A stretch of DNA of 64,000 nucleotides from Pomphorhynchus laevis (Eukaryota; Acanthocephala; Palaeacanthocephala; Echinorhynchida; Pomphorhynchidae), in the NCBI GenBank assembly GCA_012934845.2, contig WNNJ02001098.1, positions 101,065-165,064 on the forward strand, written 5' to 3'. The translations under genes were made by a program, and so were the position numbers. Shown here piece after piece: positions 56,106 through 64,000 of this stretch; position 1 is the first letter of the stretch, and every line of letters starts with the position of its first letter. The notes below the pieces were generated by a model. That model was not told where the DNA came from, did no database searches, and was given only the letters and a program-made list of their open reading frames with translations.

Positions 56106-56935
56106 AATTATATAATATTATGCATCAGTGTGATTAACCATATTGTCACGAAGCGTGTTCCATATGAATTTTCTATTTACTCGATAGGTCCATGAGTTCG
56201 CCTTTACCAATGCGATACCAATTCTTTTCCGCATTAAACAAATTGCGTTTGCGTGTCTTGGATTCACTGGACTCTAAATGTGCGAGATGTTTTAATACAG
56301 CTGCGGATTCCTTCGATGTTCCACCCAACGAGGAAAAAAATTAACGGAATAAACGAGGCATTTTCGACCGTGGTTACTCTTTCTAAATATTTTGTGCGTT
56401 TCATATTTTCATGCGATTCACAGATGTTTGCAGGCTTTTGACTGACGTAAGATAAAGCAAAAGGATTATGAATACTGACGTCAAAAAACGTCCGCTCCGT
56501 TGCAACGCCAAATAGACCTGAACATACAATATCCAAACGCGCTCAACGATCTCTGGTTGTTAAAGAATTTGCAAATTTTACCGAAGGGCTAACATCTGAT
56601 AGTAAGGGCTCAATTTCCACATGACGTAATGTCTTTTGCAATATCTGACCACATTTACTATTAACAAATTTACTATAACTTCGCACATTTACTATTAACA
56701 AATAATAGTAGCAATAAAGTGAATTTATTAATTTACGATACTTTGTAAAAAATGAAAGCAGAGCTAGTAAATCGTCTTGAACTATTGTTCGTCTCTTGAT
56801 AGTAAATGTGACCCGTCTTGTGATGGTGAATGTGATGACGTTGAGCGCATCAAACCAAGCACTTTGCACATTAACCATTATTGGAAGTGGATTTGACGAA
56901 TAAAACAATGCAATTGTTGTAGACTATGTAAATCA
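56106..56935 (-). pseudogene. LINE-E C-terminal region (copy E4), minus strand
   Basis: Minus-strand text: SDVSPSVKFANSLTTRDR, then LDIVCSGLFGVATERTFFDV, SIHNPFALSYVSQK, HENMKRTKYLERVTTVENAS and FIPLIFFLVGW. The layout R-DI...FFDV...K-x-x-Y looks like the PD-(D/E)XK core of restriction-like nucleases in R2-type LINEs. This is the clearest copy of that region in the window. One stop lies between its two frames. Confidence 0.6.
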
Positions 56936-57159
56936 AATCAGCTAACTGAATCTACGTATTCTATATTGTTTATTATTAATATGGTCTATATTATTGATAT
57001 AGACTTTCGACTTCCTTAGAATTGTTATCATGTATCGATATAACGACTAGCTACTCCTTGATTTGTAAAACACTGCTATATTAATATGCGGGTTCACTCT
57101 CTTCGAAATATAGTTTTGTAAAAATGGCAGTTTAGATAATATTATATAATCAAATCTCA
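56936..57159. other. AT-rich spacer
   Basis: Holds one more copy of the TAACTGAATCTACGTATT motif (about 56950). No gene seen. Confidence 0.4.
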
Positions 57160-57489
57160 TAAGAGAAAATACGTCATTAGCACGTGTCTGGTCCACTGCT
57201 GTGTCGGGTCTAGGAATAGGAGCCGAGACCTGATAGCATCGCAGTTTTTCCGATGATCTCTAATCCTAATTCTGATCCAACGTCTGTTATTTATTAGTCA
57301 ATTCATAAAAATTGACTTTTATTTTAAATTTCAATTTTTATTTATTTTAACTTGATAAGTTATTATTATTATTATTATTATTATAAGAGAAAATACGTCA
57401 TTAGCACGTGTCTGGTCCGCTGCTGTGTCGGGTCTGGGAATAGGAGCCGAGACCTGATAGCATCGCAGTTTTTCCGATGATCTCTAATC
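57160..57489 (+). repeat. PLE-associated repeat, full copy, (TTA)n, partial copy
   Basis: Copy one (57160-57358) from AAATACGTCATTAGCACGTG to TTGACTTTTATTTTAAATTT matches 14379-14560. After (TTA)n at 57361-57383 the first 105 bases are repeated (57384-57489) with about two mismatches. The second piece is fused to LINE-D copy 2, whose minus-strand frame reads through it. Confidence 0.8.
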
Positions 57490-59168
57490 ATCGTACAGTT
57501 GACTACAGAAGAAATACAGTTGACTACAGAAGAACGCACTAGACTGATAGCATCACAAGTCGAGCGACCTTGCCGAAATCCAAATTGTTCTTCAGGCAAT
57601 AACGAAGAACAGTGCTTAGCTAGTCGAGAAGTTAATACAAACGACAATAATTTATAAACGTGGTTTAAAAGGAAAATTCCGCGATAAGAGTCTGGAGATT
57701 CCAAAGGACCGGTGCCCTTATATAGAACTTTCACTATCCCCTCTTTCCAAGAGAATGGCAAACAGGATCCATAGAGTAGAGAATTGAACATAAAGGTCCA
57801 ATAGCTGCCAAATATGTGGAATGTAGCTCGGAGTTGCTCCACGCAGAGATTATCCGGACCACTAGCTTTCTTCACATGCATCCGCGCAAGGCATCCTTCA
57901 ATTTCATCAATGGAAAAGGGTGTATCAATCAAACCAGAGGAACCGTCAAAATCAAAATTATTAGCTGGCAATGACAACGATAGATCATCGAGATGGAGGA
58001 AAGAGCGAAAGTGATCAACCCACTTGGAAAGCGGAACTAAAGACATGATTTTATTATGATGTTTAGAATGGACTTTCCATGGAAAGCTCTCTGCCAAACT
58101 TAATCGATGACACTCTTCTGCGTACAAACGATCTCGGTGAAAAGTCTGCAACATTTTGGTATAAACCCGTCGAAGGACAATATAAGCCTCCTTTGTAGAA
58201 TGCCCACTACTACAATCGCGAGACATTCTAAGCAGTGTTCGCTGCATTTCTTGCAGGATAGGCCACTTGCGATAATTAAAAGGACGACTCGTGAAGCGCC
58301 GACTGGAAGACGAACCACAACTCTGAACTATTGCCGCAGTCAAAAGATCAGCACTCACATGATGTTGACCAGTTGACATAAGAGAATAAGCTTTAAGAAC
58401 CACTTGGATATTTAAAGACTCGGGATTCACAATACGAGAGTGACACAATCTAGTTGGAGATTCTAATATCTGAGAATGAAAATTGACTATACAGTTTACC
58501 GGCTTATGCTTGCGTATCAAAGACCATTCAGAGGCAAGCATGGTATTCATCTTCGTTACCTCGCAATTAGAAAAGGCAAAATCTAATAAACTTCTCGACC
58601 GATAACACTCATAAGACCATTTCTCAGCGGGGATACAAAGTTTTAAGTTCATAGATGCAAAGTAACTAATAAGCTGTTGAAGTTTTGGTCTATATGGAAC
58701 TGAATATTTTGCATTAAAATCACCACCAACAAAAACTCTCGAATTAGATGGCAAATTAGAACAAAGCTGTGAAATTTCATCAATAATGTCAGCCGCAGAG
58801 AAGTCGGGATTAAAATAAACCGCAATGATAACCAGATAAGGAGTTACAAGACAAATGCAATTATCTGAGACAGAGTGAGACCAAGTTGAAGGCAAACACT
58901 TTATTGCTAGTATAACACCACCAAATGGACGACCTCTACCGTGTGAGCGGGCAGGTAGGTCAAAGGTATAGAACCCTTGTAGAGAAAGATGATTCAGACT
59001 AAAAGTCTCATTGAAAATTACCGCATCAAAACGCTGAATCCACGAGGCCAAACCCAGATTAAGCAGAGATGATAAGCCTTCAACATTAAATAAAAGAATG
59101 CTAACCTTCGAGAAATCAAAATTAGTAACAATTGAGGAAGCAGAAAAAGGGAAAGGCTCTTCACATAG
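57490..59168 (-). CDS. LINE-D ORF2 (copy 2): endonuclease and RT start, in frame with ORF1
   Basis: The same frame as ORF1 continues after its TGA without any stop: SKVSILLFNVEGLSSLL, VIFNETFSLNHLSLQGFYTF, GRPFGGVILAIKCL, VFVGGDFNAKYSVP, AEKWSYECYRSRSLLDFAFS and RKHKPVNC (endonuclease), then KKASGPDNLCVEQLRA, VLYKGTG, DSYRGIFLLNHVYKLL and EQFGFRQGRSTCDA (RT). No ATG lies between the stop and the endonuclease; the first is at 59051. A 7-residue duplication (SSVVNCISSVVNC) lies at 57494-57535. Truncated after that. Confidence 0.85.
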
Positions 59169-60203
59169 TCATATAGGCGAAGAAATTTCTATCCCAGACA
59201 TAGTTTCCTCAGTACTAGTTGTAGTCTCACCCACTCTCAGAACACGAGTATTTCTTATGCGATATATGCCAGACGGATCAGCCAGGCGTTTCTTTTTAAG
59301 TTCGGCGCGCAACGCGTTTTGAATCTCACGTTCCGCCGGGGACAAATTTGGTTGAATGTATACTCTCTGGAAAAGAACTGACGATTTCAAACGGTGAGCT
59401 GATCGAATAATAGTATCTACATAATGTCCATCTAGAGAAATTAAGAGCCACGGAGGCACATCACTCCGCTTCGCAGGAAGTCTGAAAAATGAGAATTTTT
59501 TGTCTGCTGGTAAAACAAAACCAATCTCCCTGAATAAAGCCTGAATAGATTTTTGTTCATCCTCAGAAATTGGTAAATTTCTAATAATAACTGTATTTGA
59601 GCGTTTCGCCTGTGATTCGCAAGCTTTAATGATATTAAGTGGACTATTATTTTGGATTGATGCCGAAGAAGCAGCAATTACTGACCGTGTAACTTCGCGT
59701 CGAACAACCTCTGCAAAGGAACGTTTTGAAATGTTTTCAATGTGTTGAGAAGAAGATTCTGGTATCGAAAGCTTAAGAGCTGCAAAATCAGACTCTAAGC
59801 TTTTAATCAACCCTTCCTGCTTTTTCAGTTCCTCCATAATATAAGAGATTTTAGAAGCTGCACATGTGCCGCACAAGAAGTCTTGCTGAAAGAACTCACG
59901 AGATATCCGAACGGGGACCCTGATAACTGTGTAAAGACTACAATTTTCATTCGTACATTTTATTTCATGCGTGACAAAATCCGATATTATTGGATTGCAA
60001 GTATCAGATTGAAAGGGGGCAATCGACTGATAATTTGTGATGGGTATAGTTTCTACTGAGGATACTTGCTTTTGGGATGACCGCGATCCGTCATTGTGAC
60101 ACCTTCCCTTCTTTGAAGGCAAACACCCCAAACAAGGCCTGCCCCCATTGACACAACTACAACTTTTACATAAGGCGTTGTTTCCATTGCATGAACAGCA
60201 GCG
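59169..60203 (-). CDS. LINE-D ORF1 protein (copy 2), start missing
   Basis: The frame begins CCSCNGNNALCKSCSC and PCLGCLPSKKG with no ATG before the (TTA)n run; the ATG at 60131 is internal. Domains: CXC-like Cys cluster (first 40 residues); zinc module EIKCTNENCSLYTVIRV with FLCGTCAASK; coiled coil (EELKKQEGLIKSLESDFAAL); KRSFAEVVRREVTRSV; RRM-like NTVIIRNLPISEDEQ; and a C-terminal part with LSPAEREIQNALRAELKKKR. It ends TGA at 59171-59169, followed by CTA. Confidence 0.8.
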   Translation of the reverse strand, partial: RCCSCNGNNALCKSCSCVNGGRPCLGCLPSKKGRCHNDGSRSSQKQVSSVETIPITNYQSIAPFQSDTCNPIISDFVTHEIKCTNENCSLYTVIRVPVRISREFFQQDFLCGTCAASKISYIMEELKKQEGLIKSLESDFAALKLSIPESSSQHIENISKRSFAEVVRREVTRSVIAASSASIQNNSPLNIIKACESQAKRSNTVIIRNLPISEDEQKSIQALFREIGFVLPADKKFSFFRLPAKRSDVPPWLLISLDGHYVDTIIRSAHRLKSSVLFQRVYIQPNLSPAEREIQNALRAELKKKRLADPSGIYRIRNTRVLRVGETTTSTEETMSGIEISSPI

Positions 60204-60240
60204 TTATTATTAATAATAATAATAATAATAATGAGAGAAT
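60204..60240. repeat. (TTA)n tail between two LINE-D copies
   Basis: TTATTATTAATAATAATAAT... On the minus strand this is the (ATT)n tail of D1, placed directly before the ORF1 start of D2. Confidence 0.8.
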
Positions 60241-61940
60241 TTATTATACCTCTTTACCTTTCGGTATTGGGTAAACAAAATAAATACACCAAAAGTTTAT
60301 CAATTTTATAAATTGTATTTCAAAATCTTCTCCTACTGTCAATATCGGATAGTGACAGATTTTTCAAAATAGGGCAAGTGAAGATATGCAGGTTAGATGC
60401 GCATTCATTTTTGCAAAGAACACAAATGCACAAAGAGCACCGTGCATGTACTGGAATTCTAATAGCGCAGAATTTATCGTGATATCCATGGACAGATGCT
60501 CTCCAGATCAGCGGTCTTTTCCTTGCACAGGGTTCTCTCCATTTAGTCTGTAAGAATGCCGGAGTAAGATAAAATTCAGAATCCAATGAAGTCGTCTTTC
60601 GAAAGAACATGTTCAGATTAGTAGTAAATGATGCAGTGTGTTCAAGATTAAATGTTGAGCAGATGTATTTAGAGCAAGGTTCTAACGATGATAGTATCGC
60701 TATAACCGATGAAGAACATTTTGGTGAGACTCCAACAATTCGCTTCACGAATCTCCATTGACACTTGTCCAACTGCTGAAAATTGAAGGGACTTAAATCC
60801 GACCAGATAACTGGCAAAGCATATGAAACTATGGGAAGCAACATACTTCGAAAATACCGGAGGGCTCCTGAGAAAGATAAAGAACCTAAGTTTTTTGCAT
60901 AAGAGGTTGCTACAACTAACTTCGAGGATTTACGATGTAGGTGTTCAGTAAATGACCATTTCGACGAAAGTAATACTCCCAAATAATTGTAACTATTGCA
61001 GAATTCTAAATCTACATTGCCTATTCTCAGCATGTCACATCGACGCAAAGGTCCACCTAACCGAAATTTAAGGGCTTTCGATTTATTTACGTTCACCGTC
61101 AACTGATTTGATAAACAATAGGATGACAGAGCATCTAACGCACTTTGAGCGGATAAAAGATCTTTGGCTAATATTACTAGATCGTCGGCATAGAGGGTAC
61201 AAGAGACTTCATTCGATGCATGACGAAGATGCATAGGCAAATCCATAACAAAAAAGGAAAATAATATAGGGCTGAGTGGATCTCCCTGTAAAACACCGCG
61301 ATTAGCAAAAAAGAAATCCGAGGTGTTAATACCATCAGATACTTTAAGGCGATTAGGCTGAAGCACAGAATAAATAAGATACAAAAAGCGACCACTAACG
61401 GACACTCTGGTGGAAAGTTTATCAAGTAACAAAGACCGATTCACTGTGTCAAATGCTCGCTCAAAGTCAACAAAAGTAGCATACAACGGTCTACGATTAG
61501 CGAAACAATCGGTGACTTCGTCACGGACATGCTTTATTGCATCGGACGTTGACCGTTTCGGGCGGAATCCATACTGCTCCGTAGGTAAGAGATGCTCGCG
61601 AAACTTAATAAGGCGCATATACATTATATGAGTCAATAACTTATAACTGTGATTCAATATCGCAATCCCCCTGTACGCATCCAGTGAATCATAGTCACCC
61701 TTGCCCTTATGCAGGATCTTAATTACACCGTCGCGCCACGAAATCGGAAACGGATGACCTGCAAGAAGTAGATTGAAAAGTTCTGTCCAGTAGTCTATCA
61801 AAATATCGATAGTCGACTTTAACTGTTCTACGCATAATTGATCTAACCCGGCAGCTTTATGATCTTTTAAGATTGATAGGGATCTTACGACTTCAAACGG
61901 CGTAAAAGGTAAATTCAGAGGATCTGAACCGTATATTGAA
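60241..61940 (-). mobile_element. LINE-D copy 1, RT to 3' end, minus strand
   Basis: 5'-truncated just before the RT, complete to the 3' end. After the stop at 60320 comes a 3' region with ACCGAAAGGTA (about 60270-60260 on the minus strand) and the (ATT)n tail. It differs strongly from copy 2 in the RT, so two subfamilies are present. Confidence 0.85.
60320..61940 (-). CDS. LINE-D ORF2 (copy 1): reverse transcriptase and Cys-rich end
   Basis: About 540 residues, unbroken: LKDHKAAGLDQLCVEQLKS, ILHKGKG, DAYRGIAILNHSYKLLTHI, EQYGFRPKRSTSDA, FVDFERAFDTVNRSLL, NRGVLQGDPLSPILFSFFVM and CTLYADDLVILAKD. These are RT motifs 1 to C with all catalytic Asp. The tail has WREPCARKRPLIWRASVHGY and CSLCICVLCKNEC followed by H and C, a zinc-finger-like end known in several LINE clades. 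The upstream ATG at 62008 lies outside the homologous part. Without the endonuclease it is a 5'-truncated copy. Confidence 0.88.
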
Positions 61941-61965
61941 TTTATGCATTGTAAATTCAATATAA
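61937..61965. repeat. Perfect 11-bp hairpin between divergent LINE-D copies
   Basis: TATTGAATTTA, loop TGCATTG, TAAATTCAATA. It lies between the 5' side of D1 (minus) and D3 (plus). Confidence 0.8.
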
Positions 61966-62229
61966 TTATGCAAAAGTATTGGTTATTAAAGTTCTTACAA
62001 ATATACATAATGGAGATGGATCGCCATCGAATTTTTGGCTACTGACAAGCAATATTACGACAACCTTCGAAAAACCTTCGACAACCTTCTTGGCTGCTTA
62101 ATATACTACTTACAACATACATTCTATACAATCACTGGACATACAATCTACTGACAAGCAATATTGCGACAACCTTCGAGCAACGAGTGTCGAGCAGCAA
62201 TCATTGTTCAAGCTAATTACAAAAGAAAA

Positions 62230-63297
62230 ATGTCTGCTTCTCATTGTTGCCAATGTAATGGTCGAAATGCTGTTTGCAAAAGCTGTTTGTGTGCAAAGTC
62301 CGGCAAACTCTGTGTCGATTGTCTTCCTGGTAGCAGGTGTTCCAACCGTGCGAATTCTTCTATTGACGCTCCCAAATCTGCATATTTGTCTCAGCTTACT
62401 GCACGTAGCGTAGATAAGCTTGATTCCATTCCGTTAAGTCACGATGATTCTAGCGAGTACGTGTCATTTGAATTGAAATGTGACGGTTTTGGTTGTTCTT
62501 TATATACTGTTGTCAAGTCTCCTCGTAGGGTATCTCGAGATTTCTTTCTTCAGCGATTCATCTGTGGAATTTGTGCTGCAAAACGCATTACAACTATAGA
62601 ACAATCCTTAGAACAGGCGAATGTTGCTATAAGCAATTTGGAGGCTAAGATCGATGAACTAAAATTAGCACAATCCAAGGAAATATCTTCTAACCTTTCT
62701 CAAAATCTATCATCTCACAAACCCTCTCCATTTCAGAATCGTAGTTTCGCAAGTGTAGTACGTAGAGAAGTAACGCGTTCTATCCTTGCCACTGCTAATA
62801 TTAAATCAAGTATCTACTCCCCGTTGGAAATCATTAACAGTTGCAAAAAATCAGCTTTGCGCTCGTCAAATTTTATTATACGCAATCTACCAAATACAGC
62901 GGATGATGAAGCTAGTGTTAGAGACATTTTATCCGCTGTAGGCATTCAAATAACTGCAAAATTTTCAATTAAGGTCCATCGACTTCCAGCCAAAAGAACA
63001 GACATTCCTCCGTGGACTTTAGTTTCAACGGACGAGGTAACGGCCAGCAACGTTTTATTAAACTCTTATAAATTGAGAAAAGTTGATCGTTTTAGGAATG
63101 TTTACATCATACCGGATTTTTCCCCCGAAGAGCGTGTTGCCAATCAGGTTCTGCGCAAACAGCTACAAGAGAAAAGACTTGCAAACCCAAATAGTAATTA
63201 CATAATTAGAAATTTTCAAATTGTTCGTAGACCGAATAATGGAAAGGTAGGCACAACACCCGTTAATTCCTCATTAATGGATGGGTCGTCTATATGA
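62230..63297 (+). CDS. LINE-D ORF1 protein (copy 3), intact
   Basis: 355 residues from the ATG at 62230 (MSASHCCQCNGRNAVCKSCL); an ATG at 62164 is in frame but not conserved. CXC-like cluster (residues 6-42), zinc module FELKCDGFGCSLYTVVK with FICGICAAKR (about 80-120), coiled coil (LEQANVAISNLEAKIDELKL), NRSFASVVRREVTRSI, RRM-like NFIIRNLPNTADDEASV (about 218-235), C-terminal PDFSPEERVANQVLRKQLQE and NYIIRNFQIVRR. It probably binds the element RNA as a chaperone. The stop is TGA at 63295-63297, followed by CTA. Confidence 0.88.
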   Translation: MSASHCCQCNGRNAVCKSCLCAKSGKLCVDCLPGSRCSNRANSSIDAPKSAYLSQLTARSVDKLDSIPLSHDDSSEYVSFELKCDGFGCSLYTVVKSPRRVSRDFFLQRFICGICAAKRITTIEQSLEQANVAISNLEAKIDELKLAQSKEISSNLSQNLSSHKPSPFQNRSFASVVRREVTRSILATANIKSSIYSPLEIINSCKKSALRSSNFIIRNLPNTADDEASVRDILSAVGIQITAKFSIKVHRLPAKRTDIPPWTLVSTDEVTASNVLLNSYKLRKVDRFRNVYIIPDFSPEERVANQVLRKQLQEKRLANPNSNYIIRNFQIVRRPNNGKVGTTPVNSSLMDGSSI

Positions 63298-63303
63298 CTA
63301 TCC
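63289..63303 (+). promoter_or_regulatory. Putative stop-readthrough site UGA-CUA (copy 3)
   Basis: TCT ATA TGA CTA TCC. Copy 2 has CCT ATA TGA CTA TGT at 59177-59163 on the minus strand. Twelve bases, CTATATGACTAT, are the same although the proteins around are well diverged. UGA followed by CUA is the best-known leaky-stop context (alphaviruses, some animal genes). Confidence 0.55.
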
Positions 63304-64000
63304 TCTTCTGCAAGAAGTGGTAGTCAGGTTTGTGAGCACCACAAGTCTTTTAGACTGTTACTATTTAATGTGGAAGGTTTGGCGTCTTTGATCGAGCAAG
63401 GCATTGAATCCTGGTTCGATACCTTTCACGTTGTGGTACTATTAGAGACCATGTTTACTAATAATTATTCTTTACCTGGTTTTTATACATTTGACAATCC
63501 TGCTTTATTGGGCATTCGTGGTCGCCCCGCGGGTGGAATAATTTTAGGTTTAAATAGAGCCTTCAGGGATTGGCAATGTAGGTATTTGCTGAATTCTATA
63601 CTGCTTGAAACACCTGTCATCACTTTTATCGCATGCTATTTCAAACCCACACTTACCGCGGCAGATATTATTGACGAAATTTCTCAGCTTCTTTCAACTC
63701 TAAACAGCACAGTCCCGATAATTATCGCAGGAGATTTTAATGCAAGATTCACCAGTCCAATCACAGGAAAACTGCGAATTCTTGTCAATTACTTTAAGTC
63801 TATAAATCTAAAGTTATACGTCCCTAATGAAAATTGGTCCTACGAATCTTCTACAGGTAAAAGCTGTATAGACATCATATTTACTAACGTGCATGTAAGA
63901 CATATAGGGCTAGAACTATCTTCAAAATGGGCGTTAGTTCGTAAACACAAACCTGTCTCGTGTATTTTCGATTGCATATGCAACATACAATCAATAGATT
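63298..64000 (+). CDS. LINE-D ORF2 (copy 3): endonuclease, in frame with ORF1, partial
   Basis: Same frame as ORF1 directly after its TGA: SFRLLLFNVEGLASLIEQGI, VVVLLETMFTNN, LPGFYTFDNP, GRPAGGIILGLNRAF, IACYFKPTLTAADIIDEISQ, IIIAGDFNARFTSP, NWSYESSTGKSCIDIIFTNV and WALVRKHKPVSCIF. This is an APE-type endonuclease with E (LLET) and D-N (GDFNA) catalytic motifs. The first in-frame ATG is at about 63449, inside the domain, so an AUG start upstream is missing. The frame continues past the window. Confidence 0.85.

Larger units (their letters stand above)
57490..60203 (-). mobile_element. LINE-D copy 2, minus strand, 3'-truncated in the RT
   Basis: Read on the minus strand it begins with the Cys-rich ORF1 start at 60203, directly at a (TTA)n run, and goes through ORF1, a UGA, the endonuclease and the first third of the RT, where it ends against the PLE-associated repeat. 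The coding sequence is otherwise open, so it was young when truncated or rearranged. Confidence 0.85.
62039..64000 (+). mobile_element. LINE-D copy 3, 5' end to endonuclease, runs off the window
   Basis: The leader has a 32-bp direct repeat, CTACTGACAAGCAATATT..CGACAACCTTCGA, at 62039-62070 and 62148-62179, so it may contain tandem promoter-like units. ORF1 and the endonuclease start are open and in one frame. This may be a full-length and recent copy; the RT lies beyond 64000. Confidence 0.85.

Noticed and set aside
56253-56441. Plus-strand frame in LINE-E copy E4
   Set aside because: The minus-strand reading matches the other LINE-E ends; the plus-strand one is its shadow.
57160-57360. Hammerhead ribozyme in the PLE-associated repeat
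   Set aside because: PLE repeats are known to carry hammerheads, and CCTGATAGC and GAAAATACGTC look tempting, but I could not place the invariant core with paired stems.
1-64000. tRNA or rRNA genes
   Set aside because: I saw no cloverleaf or conserved rRNA stretch by eye; a covariance search would be needed to exclude them.

Overview
The window looks like nuclear DNA from an invertebrate animal with a repeat-rich, AT-rich genome. Almost every recognisable open frame belongs to a transposable element, and the mixture (CR1/L2-like LINEs, LINEs with a putative restriction-like nuclease, Penelope-like pieces, a Ty3/Gypsy element, a FLYWCH-MULE and a Tc1/mariner-like element) is typical of metazoans. 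The sequence does not fix the phylum. I see no convincing host gene, rRNA or tRNA. Family labels (LINE-A, -C, -D, -E, -G, -H, -J, -K, -P) are mine.

Layout. 1-3910: decayed LINE-A. 3911-9370: a scrapyard of LINE-D and LINE-E pieces with Penelope-like (PLE) fragments inside them. 9371-13920: one whole-looking Ty3/Gypsy element with identical 192-bp LTRs and a 5-bp target duplication, nested in LINE-E. 13921-18550: the rest of that LINE-E, a PLE piece, a decayed LINE-D and another LINE-E end. 18861-20560: a FLYWCH-MULE DNA transposon inserted in a LINE-D ORF1 fragment, flanked by a 72-bp repeat and a 27-bp perfect hairpin. 20561-22380: LINE-E relic. 22517-25038: a 2.5-kb inverted-repeat DNA transposon with 20-bp repeat arrays and a dead Tc1/mariner-type transposase. 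25135-26720: CR1-like relics. 26757-32152: two LINE-G copies in opposite orientation, forming inverted-repeat arms of about 1.07 kb. 32153-36960: LINE-A copy 2 and LINE-K. 36960-38955: mostly empty AT-rich DNA. 38955-41471: a LINE-G 3' end and a PHD-finger LINE-P. 41690-45080: LINE-C with an intact 991-codon ORF2. 46234-53572: LINE-H split by a 5'-truncated LINE-G (49028-52241) with an 8-bp target duplication. 53573-57489: fragments. 57490-64000: three LINE-D copies, two on the minus strand and one on the plus strand running off the window.

How the parts work. The LINEs each encode an RNA-binding ORF1 and an ORF2 with endonuclease and reverse transcriptase. LINE-G, -H and -C overlap ORF1 and ORF2 in the -1 frame, with the ORF2 AUG inside the ORF1 C-terminus. 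LINE-D instead keeps ORF2 in the same frame as ORF1 behind a single UGA followed by CUA, in both copies where the junction is visible. UGA-CUA is the classic leaky-stop context, so ORF1-ORF2 fusion by stop readthrough is the most interesting hypothesis here. A zinc module near the ORF1 N-terminus is shared by LINE-D, -G and -H although the rest of these elements differ.
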